A program made the translations under genes and the position numbers. A stretch of 64,000 nucleotides of DNA from Gammaproteobacteria bacterium (GTDB lineage Bacteria > Pseudomonadota > Gammaproteobacteria > Pseudomonadales > Pseudohongiellaceae): positions 124,001-188,000 of the forward strand of contig JAQWPL010000029.1 in the NCBI GenBank assembly GCA_029245395.1. The letters are read 5' to 3'. Positions 18,358-27,445 of the stretch are shown here, piece after piece; the stretch's first letter is position 1, and every line of letters starts with the position of its first letter. The notes under the pieces are model-generated. The model ran no database searches and was not told where the DNA came from. It saw nothing but the letters and a program-made list of their open reading frames with translations.

Positions 18358-19893
18358 ATGCAGACGCCTCCACCATTCAGCGCTTTTACTGATATTAAAT
18401 ACTGGCCAACCTGGTTCGGGATCAGCCTGCTTTTTATACTGGCCTGGATGCCTTTTCGGGTACGCATTAAAGCCGGCGAATTTCTAGGTATCCTGCTTTA
18501 CTGGCTTGGCAAGGAACGCCGTTATATCACCGACATTAATATAGGCATCTGTTTTCCAGAGTTGGATGCATCAGAGCAAAACAGTCTGGTCAGAAAAATA
18601 TTCCAGGAATACAGCATCGGGGTGATAGAGACTGCGACAGGTTGGGTGAGAAAGCCTGGCTCATTTGTAGACCAGACCACACTCATAGGCCTGGATAAAC
18701 TCGAAGCAGCCAAAGCAAAAGGTAAAGGGTTATTGTTAATCTCGGCACATTATCCAATCCTGGATTTTAGTGCCAATCTCTTATTTCTGTTTCATCCTTT
18801 TGGAGCCACCTACAGGCCCCATCGCAACGCGCTCTTTGATGCCTTTATGCTGCGCGGGAGATTATCCAATTGCAATGGGGTTTTTGATCGCAATGATATT
18901 CGTGGCGCCTTTCGCCACTTGAAACAAGGGAATACCCTCTGGTATGCCCCAGACCAAGATTATGGCCCCGAACATGCTGTGTTTGCTCCCTTCTTTGGCC
19001 GGCAGGCTGCTACCATTACAGCGGCAAGTCGCTTTGCTAAAATTAATGACTCTCCCGTATTCCTGTTTCGCCAACATAGGAACGATAAAACCCGGAAATA
19101 TGAACTTGAATTCATTCCATTTCCCGACGATTTTCCTGGCGATAATGAAGAAACAAATGCAGCATTAATTAACAGCATGATCGAGCAAACCATCAGGAAA
19201 TACCCGGCGCAATACCTCTGGATGCACAAACGCTTCAAGACCCAACCAGGAGGAAAGCCTGACAGCCCCTACATTAATATCAGCACACCTTTGCATAGAC
19301 TGACTGGAACACAGTATGACCAGGTTATGGCACAGGCGACGCAGATTGCTGAGTTGGATAAAGTTCTGGAATTCAGGTTGGATAATGGCCTATGGCTGCG
19401 CCAATACCCGGGCCAAGTGAGTAAACGTTTTTACAACCGGCACTCGGCGAAGTTGTTTGACAGAAACGCCAAGAATTTGCGCATGCATGGCATAAAGACA
19501 ATTACAGTGGATAATCTCTTCCGCATTCCCTCAAAGAAAATATCCGCGGCAACCTATTTTGTACCAATGGGTGAGATGCTAAGCAAGTTACCTGTAAAAA
19601 AAATTCCACTGCAATCTCTTGCAGGATTTATTGCCATGCTGCATGGGAAGGGTTTTGAATTCAGCAACCTAAGTGCGGATATGTTTACACAGGATAGCGA
19701 GAATGCTTCTTTCGCTATTCTTGATCCAACGAACTTTGTCCTGAGAACATCACCGATAAACCTCAAGGGCAGACGTAAGTCAGTGATTAAGCTGATACAA
19801 AACCTGGGGCTAGAAAAAGAGGACAGACACTTTTTTTATTCCAGCTATGCGGAGGCGGCAGGCCTGGGCCTGACAGAGATAACCAGTGGCTGA
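18358..19893 (+). CDS. LpxL/HtrB-type lipid A acyltransferase fused to a kinase-like domain
   Basis: 511 residues, about 200 more than standalone LpxL/LpxM. Residues about 10-305 form the acyltransferase: N-terminal membrane anchor (about 18-37), the HX4D box in LISAHYPILDF (His131, Asp136), and the downstream TYRPHRNALFDAFML and WYAPDQDYG motifs. Residues about 325-511 resemble the lipopolysaccharide kinase/InaA fold: FIAMLHGKGFEFSNLSADMF and FAILDPTNF in the positions of the catalytic loop and metal-binding loop, with the usual catalytic Asp not obvious. The likely job is late acylation of Kdo-lipid A, plus binding or modifying core heptose. The downstream GT-C gene overlaps by 8 nt. Confidence 0.82.
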   Translation: MQTPPPFSAFTDIKYWPTWFGISLLFILAWMPFRVRIKAGEFLGILLYWLGKERRYITDINIGICFPELDASEQNSLVRKIFQEYSIGVIETATGWVRKPGSFVDQTTLIGLDKLEAAKAKGKGLLLISAHYPILDFSANLLFLFHPFGATYRPHRNALFDAFMLRGRLSNCNGVFDRNDIRGAFRHLKQGNTLWYAPDQDYGPEHAVFAPFFGRQAATITAASRFAKINDSPVFLFRQHRNDKTRKYELEFIPFPDDFPGDNEETNAALINSMIEQTIRKYPAQYLWMHKRFKTQPGGKPDSPYINISTPLHRLTGTQYDQVMAQATQIAELDKVLEFRLDNGLWLRQYPGQVSKRFYNRHSAKLFDRNAKNLRMHGIKTITVDNLFRIPSKKISAATYFVPMGEMLSKLPVKKIPLQSLAGFIAMLHGKGFEFSNLSADMFTQDSENASFAILDPTNFVLRTSPINLKGRRKSVIKLIQNLGLEKEDRHFFYSSYAEAAGLGLTEITSG

Positions 19894-21409
19894 ACCACAT
19901 AAACTGATCAAACATATGCCGTTGGTGGATACGCGATTAATCGCTATTGCCGTCAGCTTTTTGTTTTCGCTGGTAATTATTGCAGGCAGCCCTATTCCCA
20001 ATGATGATGCCTTCAGTTATATCAGGGCGGCGGAGTTGTTTAACGACCAGGGTCTTGAAGCCATCCTTGCCACTTATGGTTGGTATGGATATTCAGTCCT
20101 GATCTCCCTCGTTGGCAAGGTACTGCCTATTGGCCTGATAAACAGCGCTCATATACTCAATATGCTGTCTTTTGCTCTGCTGGTGTATGCCTTTATCACT
20201 CTGGCCACAGAATTCAGGCAGACTGAAAGCGTAAAAATCTGCGCAGCCATTGTTATCCTCTGCTTTCCGACCATTAATGAGATGCGATATTACCTGATCA
20301 GGGATTTTGCCTACTGGGGCTTTTGTCTGGTAGCTCTGGTTCAACTTATTCGCTACCACAAGACTCACCATCTGCTCAATGCTTGTGGTTGGCTGTTGGC
20401 CATGACAGCTGCACTTTTATTCAGGCTAGAGGGTCTGCTGATACTTGCCCTTTCCCCATTTGCATTGCTTACAGGGAGTATCAGCACTAAACATGGCATG
20501 CAAGGGCTTCTGAAACTGGTTGGCCTGATCCTGACAGGTGCGCTATTAATTCTTGTGCTTTTTTTCCTGGCTGGCATCAACCTGTTTGAAGTGTTTCGAT
20601 TTACTTATCGCTGGTACTTGCCTTTGCTGGCGAATTACCCTGAGACACTTGCTGGTGCGGCAACCAACACTAACCTTTCTTTTCATATTTCTGAACAGCT
20701 GACGGCGTTTTCAGGCAAGGGCATGTTTGTCCTTGGGCTTGGTTACTTGTATTCAGTTATCGCCAATATTTTTATGACACTAGGGCCGCCCGTGAGCCTT
20801 TTCTTGCTGTATGCCGGAATTAGTAATAAGCACAGTCTGACGGCTGAAAATAAATGGCCCTGGATTTTCTTCCTGGGCAGTTCAATTCTTGCTTTGCTCA
20901 TATTCGTTTCAATCATGCAGTTTCTGACAACCCGCTATGCCGTGATGACCGCTCTTCTGTTGCTCTCTCTGGCCCCTCTTTCACTCGACACGCTTTATCA
21001 ACAGGCTCAGCAAACCAGGAAATTAAAAAGATTCCAGCTCATCTCCTATGTATGGGCTTTCTATTTCCTTGTAGACAGTTTGTTGAGCTTTGGTTATTCA
21101 AAGCTTTATATTCAAGAAGCCATAGATTGGTCCCAGGAAAATGTACCTGAAGAGAGCTTGGTGCTGACAAACAGTTTTCCTTTGGCCTATTACAGTGGCC
21201 TGGTGACAGACTATGACAAAGTTCTTCCTCAGCCTGAGATGACTTTGGAATTACTCGCAAATCAGGAATACCTGATGATGGAGTTAGCGCATGATGAAAA
21301 TGACATGCTTGATCAGCTGAGTCAGCATCCCCGGCTGTCAGAACTGCAGCGCTTCAACAACACGCGTAATGACACCATCATTCTTTTTCAGGTAGTGGGG
21401 AGCGAGTAA
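19886..21409 (+). CDS. Polytopic GT-C/GT39-like glycosyltransferase
   Basis: 507 residues from a GTG overlapping the preceding stop by 8 nt; ATG at 19916 is a possible later start. About ten hydrophobic segments are visible. Features of GT-C lipid-linked sugar transferases: an acidic first periplasmic loop IPNDDAFSYIRAAELF, a YLIRDFAYWG segment and FRLEGLLILAL. A C-terminal soluble tail (about 410-507) follows the last membrane segment. It probably transfers a sugar from a polyprenyl-phosphate donor to lipid A or another envelope acceptor; the acceptor is inferred from the neighbouring LPS genes only. Confidence 0.68.
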   Translation: MAEPHKLIKHMPLVDTRLIAIAVSFLFSLVIIAGSPIPNDDAFSYIRAAELFNDQGLEAILATYGWYGYSVLISLVGKVLPIGLINSAHILNMLSFALLVYAFITLATEFRQTESVKICAAIVILCFPTINEMRYYLIRDFAYWGFCLVALVQLIRYHKTHHLLNACGWLLAMTAALLFRLEGLLILALSPFALLTGSISTKHGMQGLLKLVGLILTGALLILVLFFLAGINLFEVFRFTYRWYLPLLANYPETLAGAATNTNLSFHISEQLTAFSGKGMFVLGLGYLYSVIANIFMTLGPPVSLFLLYAGISNKHSLTAENKWPWIFFLGSSILALLIFVSIMQFLTTRYAVMTALLLLSLAPLSLDTLYQQAQQTRKLKRFQLISYVWAFYFLVDSLLSFGYSKLYIQEAIDWSQENVPEESLVLTNSFPLAYYSGLVTDYDKVLPQPEMTLELLANQEYLMMELAHDENDMLDQLSQHPRLSELQRFNNTRNDTIILFQVVGSE

Positions 21410-21448
21410 ACCGGATAAAAAATTGAACGCACTTAAATTGACGGGGCT

Positions 21449-22231
21449 TCAACCGTGCTTTAGTTTCATTTTCAGTGCACGCTGCTCGACCTGTCGCCAG
21501 AACCCGGCATCTTCTTTCAGTGCATCTCTGAGCGGTTTGCCGGTATACATTCCGATAAATCTCAGCAAATCTTTTTCGCCCAGGCCTATACCCATTGCTG
21601 AAAAATACAGGCCGGCAATATCCTTTATGATCCAGCGCCGCCCAAGCCGGGCTTTTACCAGAGCTCTGTGCAAATCAATCAATGTCAGTGGATTTTCTCC
21701 CCACCCTTGCACCAAAAAATGACAAAGATAAAAATCCCGATGACAAATACCGATGTTATGCATGCGGGCACTGATACTTGCTACATGTTGAAGCAGCGCA
21801 ATTTTTTCTGCAAAAGGGGGCGCTTTGTCGGCCCAGTTACGGGTCAAATCTTCCAGGTTTTCCTGTGTGCCTACATCTTCGGTAACAATGAAGGATTCAA
21901 TGGCGTGGGGTAGAAGCCCTCGCCGGCCATAGGCTGCAATTACGGGAACAGCAATGCCAGAGGCGCCCAGTTTTTTTATTGCCTGTATTTCATTTTCAGC
22001 ACTGATAACTGGTAAACGCAGTTGAAGCAGATTTTTCAGTATCTCACCAACACTGCTGCCTCGATGGTGTTTCACGAAATAACGTTTTTCACCCAGTTCC
22101 ACTGCATAGGTGCGCCTGAATTCCAGAGCGCGAAAAACCTTTCCCTCAAGCTTACTGAAATAGTCAAAGGGGTCACCATCGCCAATCAATCCGGCAATAT
22201 CTTCACGTATCCAGACCGTATTACCTGTCAT
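21449..22231 (-). CDS. waaP: LPS core heptose(I) kinase
   Basis: 260 residues (E. coli 265). WaaP phosphorylates the first heptose of the LPS core. Kinase-like features: Lys in KRYFVKHHRGSS, catalytic loop GICHRDFYLCHFL with the Asp, and metal-binding LIDLHRALV. The N-terminal FRALEFRRTYAVELG is typical of WaaP. The start overlaps the end of waaG by 11 nt, so it is the last gene of the gspE-waaF-waaG-waaP run; it converges on the GT-C gene. Confidence 0.93.
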   Translation of the reverse strand: MTGNTVWIREDIAGLIGDGDPFDYFSKLEGKVFRALEFRRTYAVELGEKRYFVKHHRGSSVGEILKNLLQLRLPVISAENEIQAIKKLGASGIAVPVIAAYGRRGLLPHAIESFIVTEDVGTQENLEDLTRNWADKAPPFAEKIALLQHVASISARMHNIGICHRDFYLCHFLVQGWGENPLTLIDLHRALVKARLGRRWIIKDIAGLYFSAMGIGLGEKDLLRFIGMYTGKPLRDALKEDAGFWRQVEQRALKMKLKHG

Positions 22232-23357
22232 GTGAATTGCCCCTGGCTGATTCCAAAATCAAACTGGCGACGCGCTCCGGCATAGCATAAAAATCTCCGC
22301 CGTTACCATAACGCAACCCGTTTTCCTTCCAGTGTGTTCGATCAACATTTTGAAGTATGTCCAACAAGGCGGTATTCATTGTTTCCTGAATGAAAGGTTC
22401 TTTAATAACCAGTCCTGCATCGGCATCTTGCACATGAAAAGCATAGCCACAACTTGCTGTCGTAAGAACAGGCAGGCCAGCCACAATAGCTTCAAGAATA
22501 ACCATGCCTGCACTTTCCTTGTAAGAAGGGTGCAGGAGCAAGTCGGCCCCTTGTAAAAAGCGTGGGATGTCATCACGACTTTTCAGAAATGTGACTCTCT
22601 TGCCCAGGCCGAGGCCTTCAGCTTGTTTCTGGTAACTGCCGGGCTCATCGCGCCCTATAATTATCAAGTGAGTTGTCATTAACAAGTTTTGTGGTAAACA
22701 AGCCAAAGCGGCCAACGACCTGTCGACACCTTTGATAGAAAACCCGGATCCCACCTGCAGCAGCAATAATTCATTGTCACCAATATTGAATTCCTGCCTG
22801 CAGGAATTTCTCAAAGACTGCGCATCCTCTCCGGCCATGCGGTTTTTTTCAATGCCAGGAGGAATGTCTGTCATGCGTGATTCTGAGTCAGGGTAACAAG
22901 CCAGATACTCCTGTTTTTGGCCCGGCGATAACATGAAAATATCTGTACTGCTGGACGAACCAAACACGGCGTTTTCAAAAGCCAGATACTGACGACTGCG
23001 CGGCATAAAACGATAAACCCAGTTACGCTCGCGACCGGATTTCCATGCAAAACAAGTGTCAGCGGCAAAATAATAATCGAGCCCGGGTAAGCGATTGAAA
23101 CCCATTACAATATCGTAGGCTGACTTTTCCAGATGCTCGCCTAGGCATGCAGTAAAGGCTTTGCGCCTGGCTACCTTACTGCTTCCTTTCAGGTCCAGCT
23201 GGTGAACCTGAAAATCGCCCGGGACATTTCCCTGCACATTCATGCAAATTATATGGACGTCGGCTCCTTGTTCTTTTAGCTTCAAACCTATACGACTGCA
23301 ATCCCGTTGCAGGCCGCCATGTGGAAACCAATCAAATAAAACGAGAGCTACTTTCAT
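22221..23357 (-). CDS. waaG: LPS core glucosyltransferase I
   Basis: 378 residues from the ATG at 23357, which overlaps the TGA of waaF (ATGA), typical of coupled translation; a longer upstream frame exists but lies inside waaF. GT-B fold of family GT4: N-terminal MKVALVLFDWFPHGGLQRDC, LLQVGSGFSIKGVDRSLAAL at the start of the donor domain and the EX7E-type segment HPSYKESAGMVILEAIVAGLPVL. WaaG adds the first glucose to heptose II. Downstream waaP overlaps. Confidence 0.93.
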   Translation of the reverse strand: MKVALVLFDWFPHGGLQRDCSRIGLKLKEQGADVHIICMNVQGNVPGDFQVHQLDLKGSSKVARRKAFTACLGEHLEKSAYDIVMGFNRLPGLDYYFAADTCFAWKSGRERNWVYRFMPRSRQYLAFENAVFGSSSSTDIFMLSPGQKQEYLACYPDSESRMTDIPPGIEKNRMAGEDAQSLRNSCRQEFNIGDNELLLLQVGSGFSIKGVDRSLAALACLPQNLLMTTHLIIIGRDEPGSYQKQAEGLGLGKRVTFLKSRDDIPRFLQGADLLLHPSYKESAGMVILEAIVAGLPVLTTASCGYAFHVQDADAGLVIKEPFIQETMNTALLDILQNVDRTHWKENGLRYGNGGDFYAMPERVASLILESARGNSHDR

Positions 23358-24433
23358 GAACTTTTCAGCTCCTCCATGGTATGAATTACCATGTCCGGAG
23401 CAAGTTGTTTCAGGCAATTGGTATGCCCTAGTGGGCAGGTACGTTTAAAACAGGGGCTGCATTCCAGATTCAGGGATACGATGCTGACCTTATCTGAAAG
23501 CGGCGGTGTAAATGCGGGCGACGTGGAACCATAAATCACAACCAGCGGCTTTCCAAGAGCGGCGGCAATATGCATCAGGCCGGAATCATTACTGACAATC
23601 TGGTCCACGCAAGCCATCACGTCAATTACTTCTTCGAGTGAGGTTTTACCAGTAAGGTCAAAACAACAATCGACTAGTTCAGCAGGAATAGAACTTTTCA
23701 GCCTTATCGCATCCTGATTATCATTCGCAGAGCCCAGAATCCAGACCTGACCTCCGGTCTTTATCCAATTGTTGGTTACAACGGCATAGGATTGCGCAGG
23801 CCACTTCTTTGCTTCACCAAATTCCGCCCCAGGACATACAGCGAGAACCGGCTTGGTGGTCTCCAGAGAAAGTTTGTCCAATACAAATTCGCGCTTTTCG
23901 CTGCTCACTGACAATGCAGGTCTGGGCAGAGGATCTGGCAAATCAGCATGCTCTGTGTTTGCCAGAGCAGTAAAACGCTCGACCATAAGTGGATAGGCTT
24001 TTTTATCCAGAGTCCTGCAATCATTGAGCAACCAGCCACGGGCTTCGCCACGCCATCCTGTGCGTATGGGGATTCCAGCTAACCAGGGAATCAATGCTGA
24101 TTTAAAGGAATTGGGCAGGACAATGGCCTGATCATAACCGGTCTGCTTCAATGATCTGGCTAATGCCCTGCGTTTGCACAGGCCCAATTCTCCATGACCC
24201 ACAGTCATTTCAATTAGACGATTGATTTCAGGCATATGATCGAGCAATGCTCCGGACCAGGCAGGTGCGAGGACATCAATTTCACAATGAGGATGTAGCT
24301 GCTTCAGGGTGATGAACAGGCTTTGCGCCATCACCATATCACCTACCCAGGAAGGACCAACAATCAGAATCTTCAATGGCCTTGACCGCTTTAACGCGCC
24401 CCCGTCAAACTCAACGGTTCGCTGGTGCGACAC
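23354..24433 (-). CDS. waaF: ADP-heptose:LPS heptosyltransferase II
   Basis: 359 residues (E. coli 348) as drawn from the ATG that overlaps the gspE-like gene by 23 nt. A TTG at 24376, preceded by AAGG, gives a more usual N-terminus (LKILIVGPSWVGDMVMAQ). GT9 family marks: PSWVGDMVMAQSLF, a central VLAVCPGAEFGEAKKWPAQSYA, and VSNDSGLMHIAAALGKPLVVIYGSTSP for ADP-heptose binding. It adds heptose II to the inner core. Confidence 0.94.
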   Translation of the reverse strand: MSHQRTVEFDGGALKRSRPLKILIVGPSWVGDMVMAQSLFITLKQLHPHCEIDVLAPAWSGALLDHMPEINRLIEMTVGHGELGLCKRRALARSLKQTGYDQAIVLPNSFKSALIPWLAGIPIRTGWRGEARGWLLNDCRTLDKKAYPLMVERFTALANTEHADLPDPLPRPALSVSSEKREFVLDKLSLETTKPVLAVCPGAEFGEAKKWPAQSYAVVTNNWIKTGGQVWILGSANDNQDAIRLKSSIPAELVDCCFDLTGKTSLEEVIDVMACVDQIVSNDSGLMHIAAALGKPLVVIYGSTSPAFTPPLSDKVSIVSLNLECSPCFKRTCPLGHTNCLKQLAPDMVIHTMEELKSS

Positions 24434-26195
24434 GAAGCACTTCGTTGATGGTAGTAAGTCCGGAAGCCACTTTTTGCGCCCCGCTTAATTTCAGACTACG
24501 CATGCCTTCCTTATATGCCTGCTGCCTTAACTTTGGCAAGTCTCCTTTTTCTTCAGCATAGTCTTGTAAAGCTTCAGTAAAGGGCATTACTTCATAAATG
24601 CCTTGTCTACCTTTGAAACCGGTTTCACGGCACTCTATGCAACCAACTGGCTCGTAAATCTGTTTTGGCAGTGTCGTATTCCAAGGCTTGGTCATGGCTT
24701 CCCACACATCTTCATTTGGCGTAGCAGCTTGCTTGCAATGAGGGCATAAGGTTCTAACCAGGCGTTGGGCGACCACACCAACCAGCGTCGCCTTGACCAA
24801 ATAAGAAGGAACTCCCAGTTCCAACAGGCGGCTGATTGCTGAGGGCGCATCATTGGTATGCAAGGAAGAGAGCACCAGGTGGCCTGTCAGCGCAGATTGA
24901 ATTGCCATTTCGGCAGTTTCCAGATCCCTGATCTCACCGATCATGATGATGTCGGGATCTTGCCTCAACAATGCTTTCACACCGTCGGCAAAACCCAAGT
25001 CGATATTTTCCTGTACCTGCATTTGATTGAAACTCGACTCCACCATTTCTATTGGGTCTTCAATCGTGCAAACATTTACTTCCTTGGTAGCTAGCGTTTT
25101 CAATGAGGAATACAACGTGGTGGTCTTGCCACTTCCGGTGGGACCGGTAATGAGAATAATGCCGTTTTTCTTCTGTATCATTTCCTGCCAGCAGCCCTGA
25201 TCATCTTCATCGAAACCCAGCTCTCCGAAAGTTTTTAATAGCACATCCGGGTCAAAAATACGCATCACCATTTTTTCGCCAAACGCTGTAGGAAGTGTGG
25301 AAAGTCTGAGTTCCACCTCATTCCCTTTAAGACTTTTGGTTTTCAGGCGGCCATCCTGAGGTCTACGTTTTTCTGCCACGTTCATACGACCAAGAATCTT
25401 CAAGCGACTGGTAACCGCATTCATTACCTGCATTGGTATCTGGTAGACAGTATAAAGAACACCATCAATACGAAAACGTACATTGCCAACTTCACGACGG
25501 GGTTCAATATGAATATCGCTGGCCCGTTGTTCAAAAGCATACTGTAATAACCAGTCAACAATCTGAACCACATGCTGGTCATTCGCTTCTGGATCCTTAA
25601 GGGAACCCAATTCCAGCATCTGCTCCAGATTAGTGATACCAGGCGCATTTGAGGAAGCACCCCCAGATGTCGCAGAATTTATAGATGCAGCCAGTTGATA
25701 CAATTCCTGAGTCAATTTTTGTAATTCAACAGGGTTTGCAACAACACGTTTGATGGGTTTGCGTAGAACATGCTCGAGGCCGGCTTCCCAGGAGGACATA
25801 AAAGGCTGGGAACTGGCAATAACCACTTCAGCAGGTTTGACACCTACCGCCATAATCTTGTGGCGCTGAGTAAAAGCGTAAGACATCTGCTGAGTGACTT
25901 TAGAAGCATCTATACTCAGCGGATCGATATGATAGTAATCCTGGCCAGACCACTCGGCCAGAAATCGGGTCAGGTCTTCTATGTTAAGTCTTTTACCCGG
26001 GTTTTTCTGGTCTTCCATTTCCAGACTGGAAAGATAAATTAATAAATGTTCCTGTTGTTGGTGACTGCTGCGTCTTTTTCCGGAAACCTCTTCAAACAAT
26101 TCCTGACTGATGCGCCCCGCTTTCACCAATTCGCGCAGGAAAGTCCCAAGCTCAAGTGGCCTGTCGACTTTTTTATTTTCTTTGACTGCACTCAT
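24411..26195 (-). CDS. GspE/PilB-type secretion ATPase
   Basis: 594 residues. N-terminal GspE-II/MshEN-like region (about 65-165), then the RecA-like ATPase: Walker A GPTGSGKTT (351-359), Asp box FNQMQVQENIDLGFADGVKALLRQDPD split by a standard loop, Walker B IIMIGEIRDLETAE and His box GHLVLSSLHTNDA. Two CxxC pairs (CPHC and CIEC) form the zinc-binding insert of this family. It powers assembly of a type II secretion or type IV pilus-like fibre; no other secretion genes are adjacent. It is the first gene of the waaF-waaG-waaP run, a placement also known in pseudomonads. Confidence 0.9.
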   Translation of the reverse strand: MSAVKENKKVDRPLELGTFLRELVKAGRISQELFEEVSGKRRSSHQQQEHLLIYLSSLEMEDQKNPGKRLNIEDLTRFLAEWSGQDYYHIDPLSIDASKVTQQMSYAFTQRHKIMAVGVKPAEVVIASSQPFMSSWEAGLEHVLRKPIKRVVANPVELQKLTQELYQLAASINSATSGGASSNAPGITNLEQMLELGSLKDPEANDQHVVQIVDWLLQYAFEQRASDIHIEPRREVGNVRFRIDGVLYTVYQIPMQVMNAVTSRLKILGRMNVAEKRRPQDGRLKTKSLKGNEVELRLSTLPTAFGEKMVMRIFDPDVLLKTFGELGFDEDDQGCWQEMIQKKNGIILITGPTGSGKTTTLYSSLKTLATKEVNVCTIEDPIEMVESSFNQMQVQENIDLGFADGVKALLRQDPDIIMIGEIRDLETAEMAIQSALTGHLVLSSLHTNDAPSAISRLLELGVPSYLVKATLVGVVAQRLVRTLCPHCKQAATPNEDVWEAMTKPWNTTLPKQIYEPVGCIECRETGFKGRQGIYEVMPFTEALQDYAEEKGDLPKLRQQAYKEGMRSLKLSGAQKVASGLTTINEVLRVAPANR

Positions 26196-26277
26196 GAGTC
26201 ACCCGCAGGAATAATTACCATGGAGTGTAAAGCCCCATAACGGAAAAACAAGCGCTAATTTAACAGCCTGGCTGTAG

Positions 26278-27243
26278 TCAGGGAGCCAGTTGCTTACGTA
26301 GTTTTTTCACCGCTGTAACCGTTTTGGGCGTAATCTGAAACTCCTGTTTGAGCTTACCGATTGTAGTGGACACTGTCCCATAGCGTTTCAGACCAAAGCG
26401 TTTTGCAATTTCCTGCAACGTTACTCCTGACAACTCCTGGCACAGATACATAGCAACCCAACGAGGAATGTTTTTTGAGCCGGGCCCGCGCGCTGCTTTG
26501 TAGATACTTTTTTCAGATACTTTGTAATGTTTCGCAACACCAACTACAACTTTGCTGATGGAGGGACGCGATTTGGCTAGCGGGCCCCTGGATTTGCCGC
26601 GCGCAGTATCAGAAGTCTGCTTGATCCTCGATCTCTTAAGGAATTTGTTATCACCAAGGATGGAAAGCAGATTCTTTTTGCCATAGAAATGAGCTAATTC
26701 TTCATCCACACCCTCCGCTACAAAGGCAGCATAGCGGGCGGCGGTTCTGGAACCTGTGGGCAAACTGCCAAGCACTTCATCCTTGTTAAGCCAGGGTGGA
26801 GATTTGGCCTTATTGCTGTATGCAGCCAGTGATGACCAGGTATGAGATTGAGGTTTGATTTTATTTTTCCTGGGCAAGGCATGAATATAACGAGATACCT
26901 TCAGTAAATAATTATCTGGCTGGATAAGCACTGACTTGTACCGAGCGCGGAAAACAGGACCGGCTAAATTTTTCAGGTTTTGATATGTCTGTGTGTACAT
27001 ACCGTCCACCTGCCGCATGAATCGACTGAGGTTGCCTTCAGGTGTTTTGATAAGCAGATGGTATTCATTGGACAGTAAACAGTAACCCAGAATCTCTACG
27101 TTGAGACGAGTACTTGCTTCATGAAGGCATTCCAGAAAAGCTGTGTAGTATTTCGGGCCGGGGAAAATGCGGTCACCGTATTCACCACTATTGCTGACAT
27201 GGTAACAGGCGTCTATATATTCAATGCGAAGTGGTCTAGCCAT
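26278..27243 (-). CDS. RAYT-like Y1 transposase with C-terminal DnaA-like helix-turn-helix
   Basis: 321 residues. The N-terminal Y1 domain has the RAYT start MARPLRIEYIDACYHV, a candidate catalytic Tyr83 in MRQVDGMYTQTYQN and the FRARYKSVLIQPDNYLLKVSRYIH segment. The metal-binding HUH signature, normally HYH in PNHYHLL, reads EYH (Glu60-Tyr61-His62) in SNEYHLLIKTP. A C-terminal domain (about 225-321) resembles the DnaA domain IV type helix-turn-helix (HYKVSEKSIYKAARG; LQEIAKRFGLKRYGTVSTTI). The altered motif suggests an inactive or re-purposed enzyme. No matching REP palindromes were found next to it. Confidence 0.85.
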   Translation of the reverse strand: MARPLRIEYIDACYHVSNSGEYGDRIFPGPKYYTAFLECLHEASTRLNVEILGYCLLSNEYHLLIKTPEGNLSRFMRQVDGMYTQTYQNLKNLAGPVFRARYKSVLIQPDNYLLKVSRYIHALPRKNKIKPQSHTWSSLAAYSNKAKSPPWLNKDEVLGSLPTGSRTAARYAAFVAEGVDEELAHFYGKKNLLSILGDNKFLKRSRIKQTSDTARGKSRGPLAKSRPSISKVVVGVAKHYKVSEKSIYKAARGPGSKNIPRWVAMYLCQELSGVTLQEIAKRFGLKRYGTVSTTIGKLKQEFQITPKTVTAVKKLRKQLAP

Positions 27244-27445
27244 AATCTTGCATACAGTCCTTAAATGATATTGTTAATGTGGAAATAGCACGAATCGTAA
27301 CATATTGAAAAACATAACTTTTATTCTTATTTTATCTGTTTGTAGTACTCAAAATAACACCGGGGAATTGTGAACAGATTGTGTAATAAAGGTGCAAGAT
27401 TGTAGAGGAAGTAAGGCGGCTAAACAAGCGTTAAGTTTAATTAAC

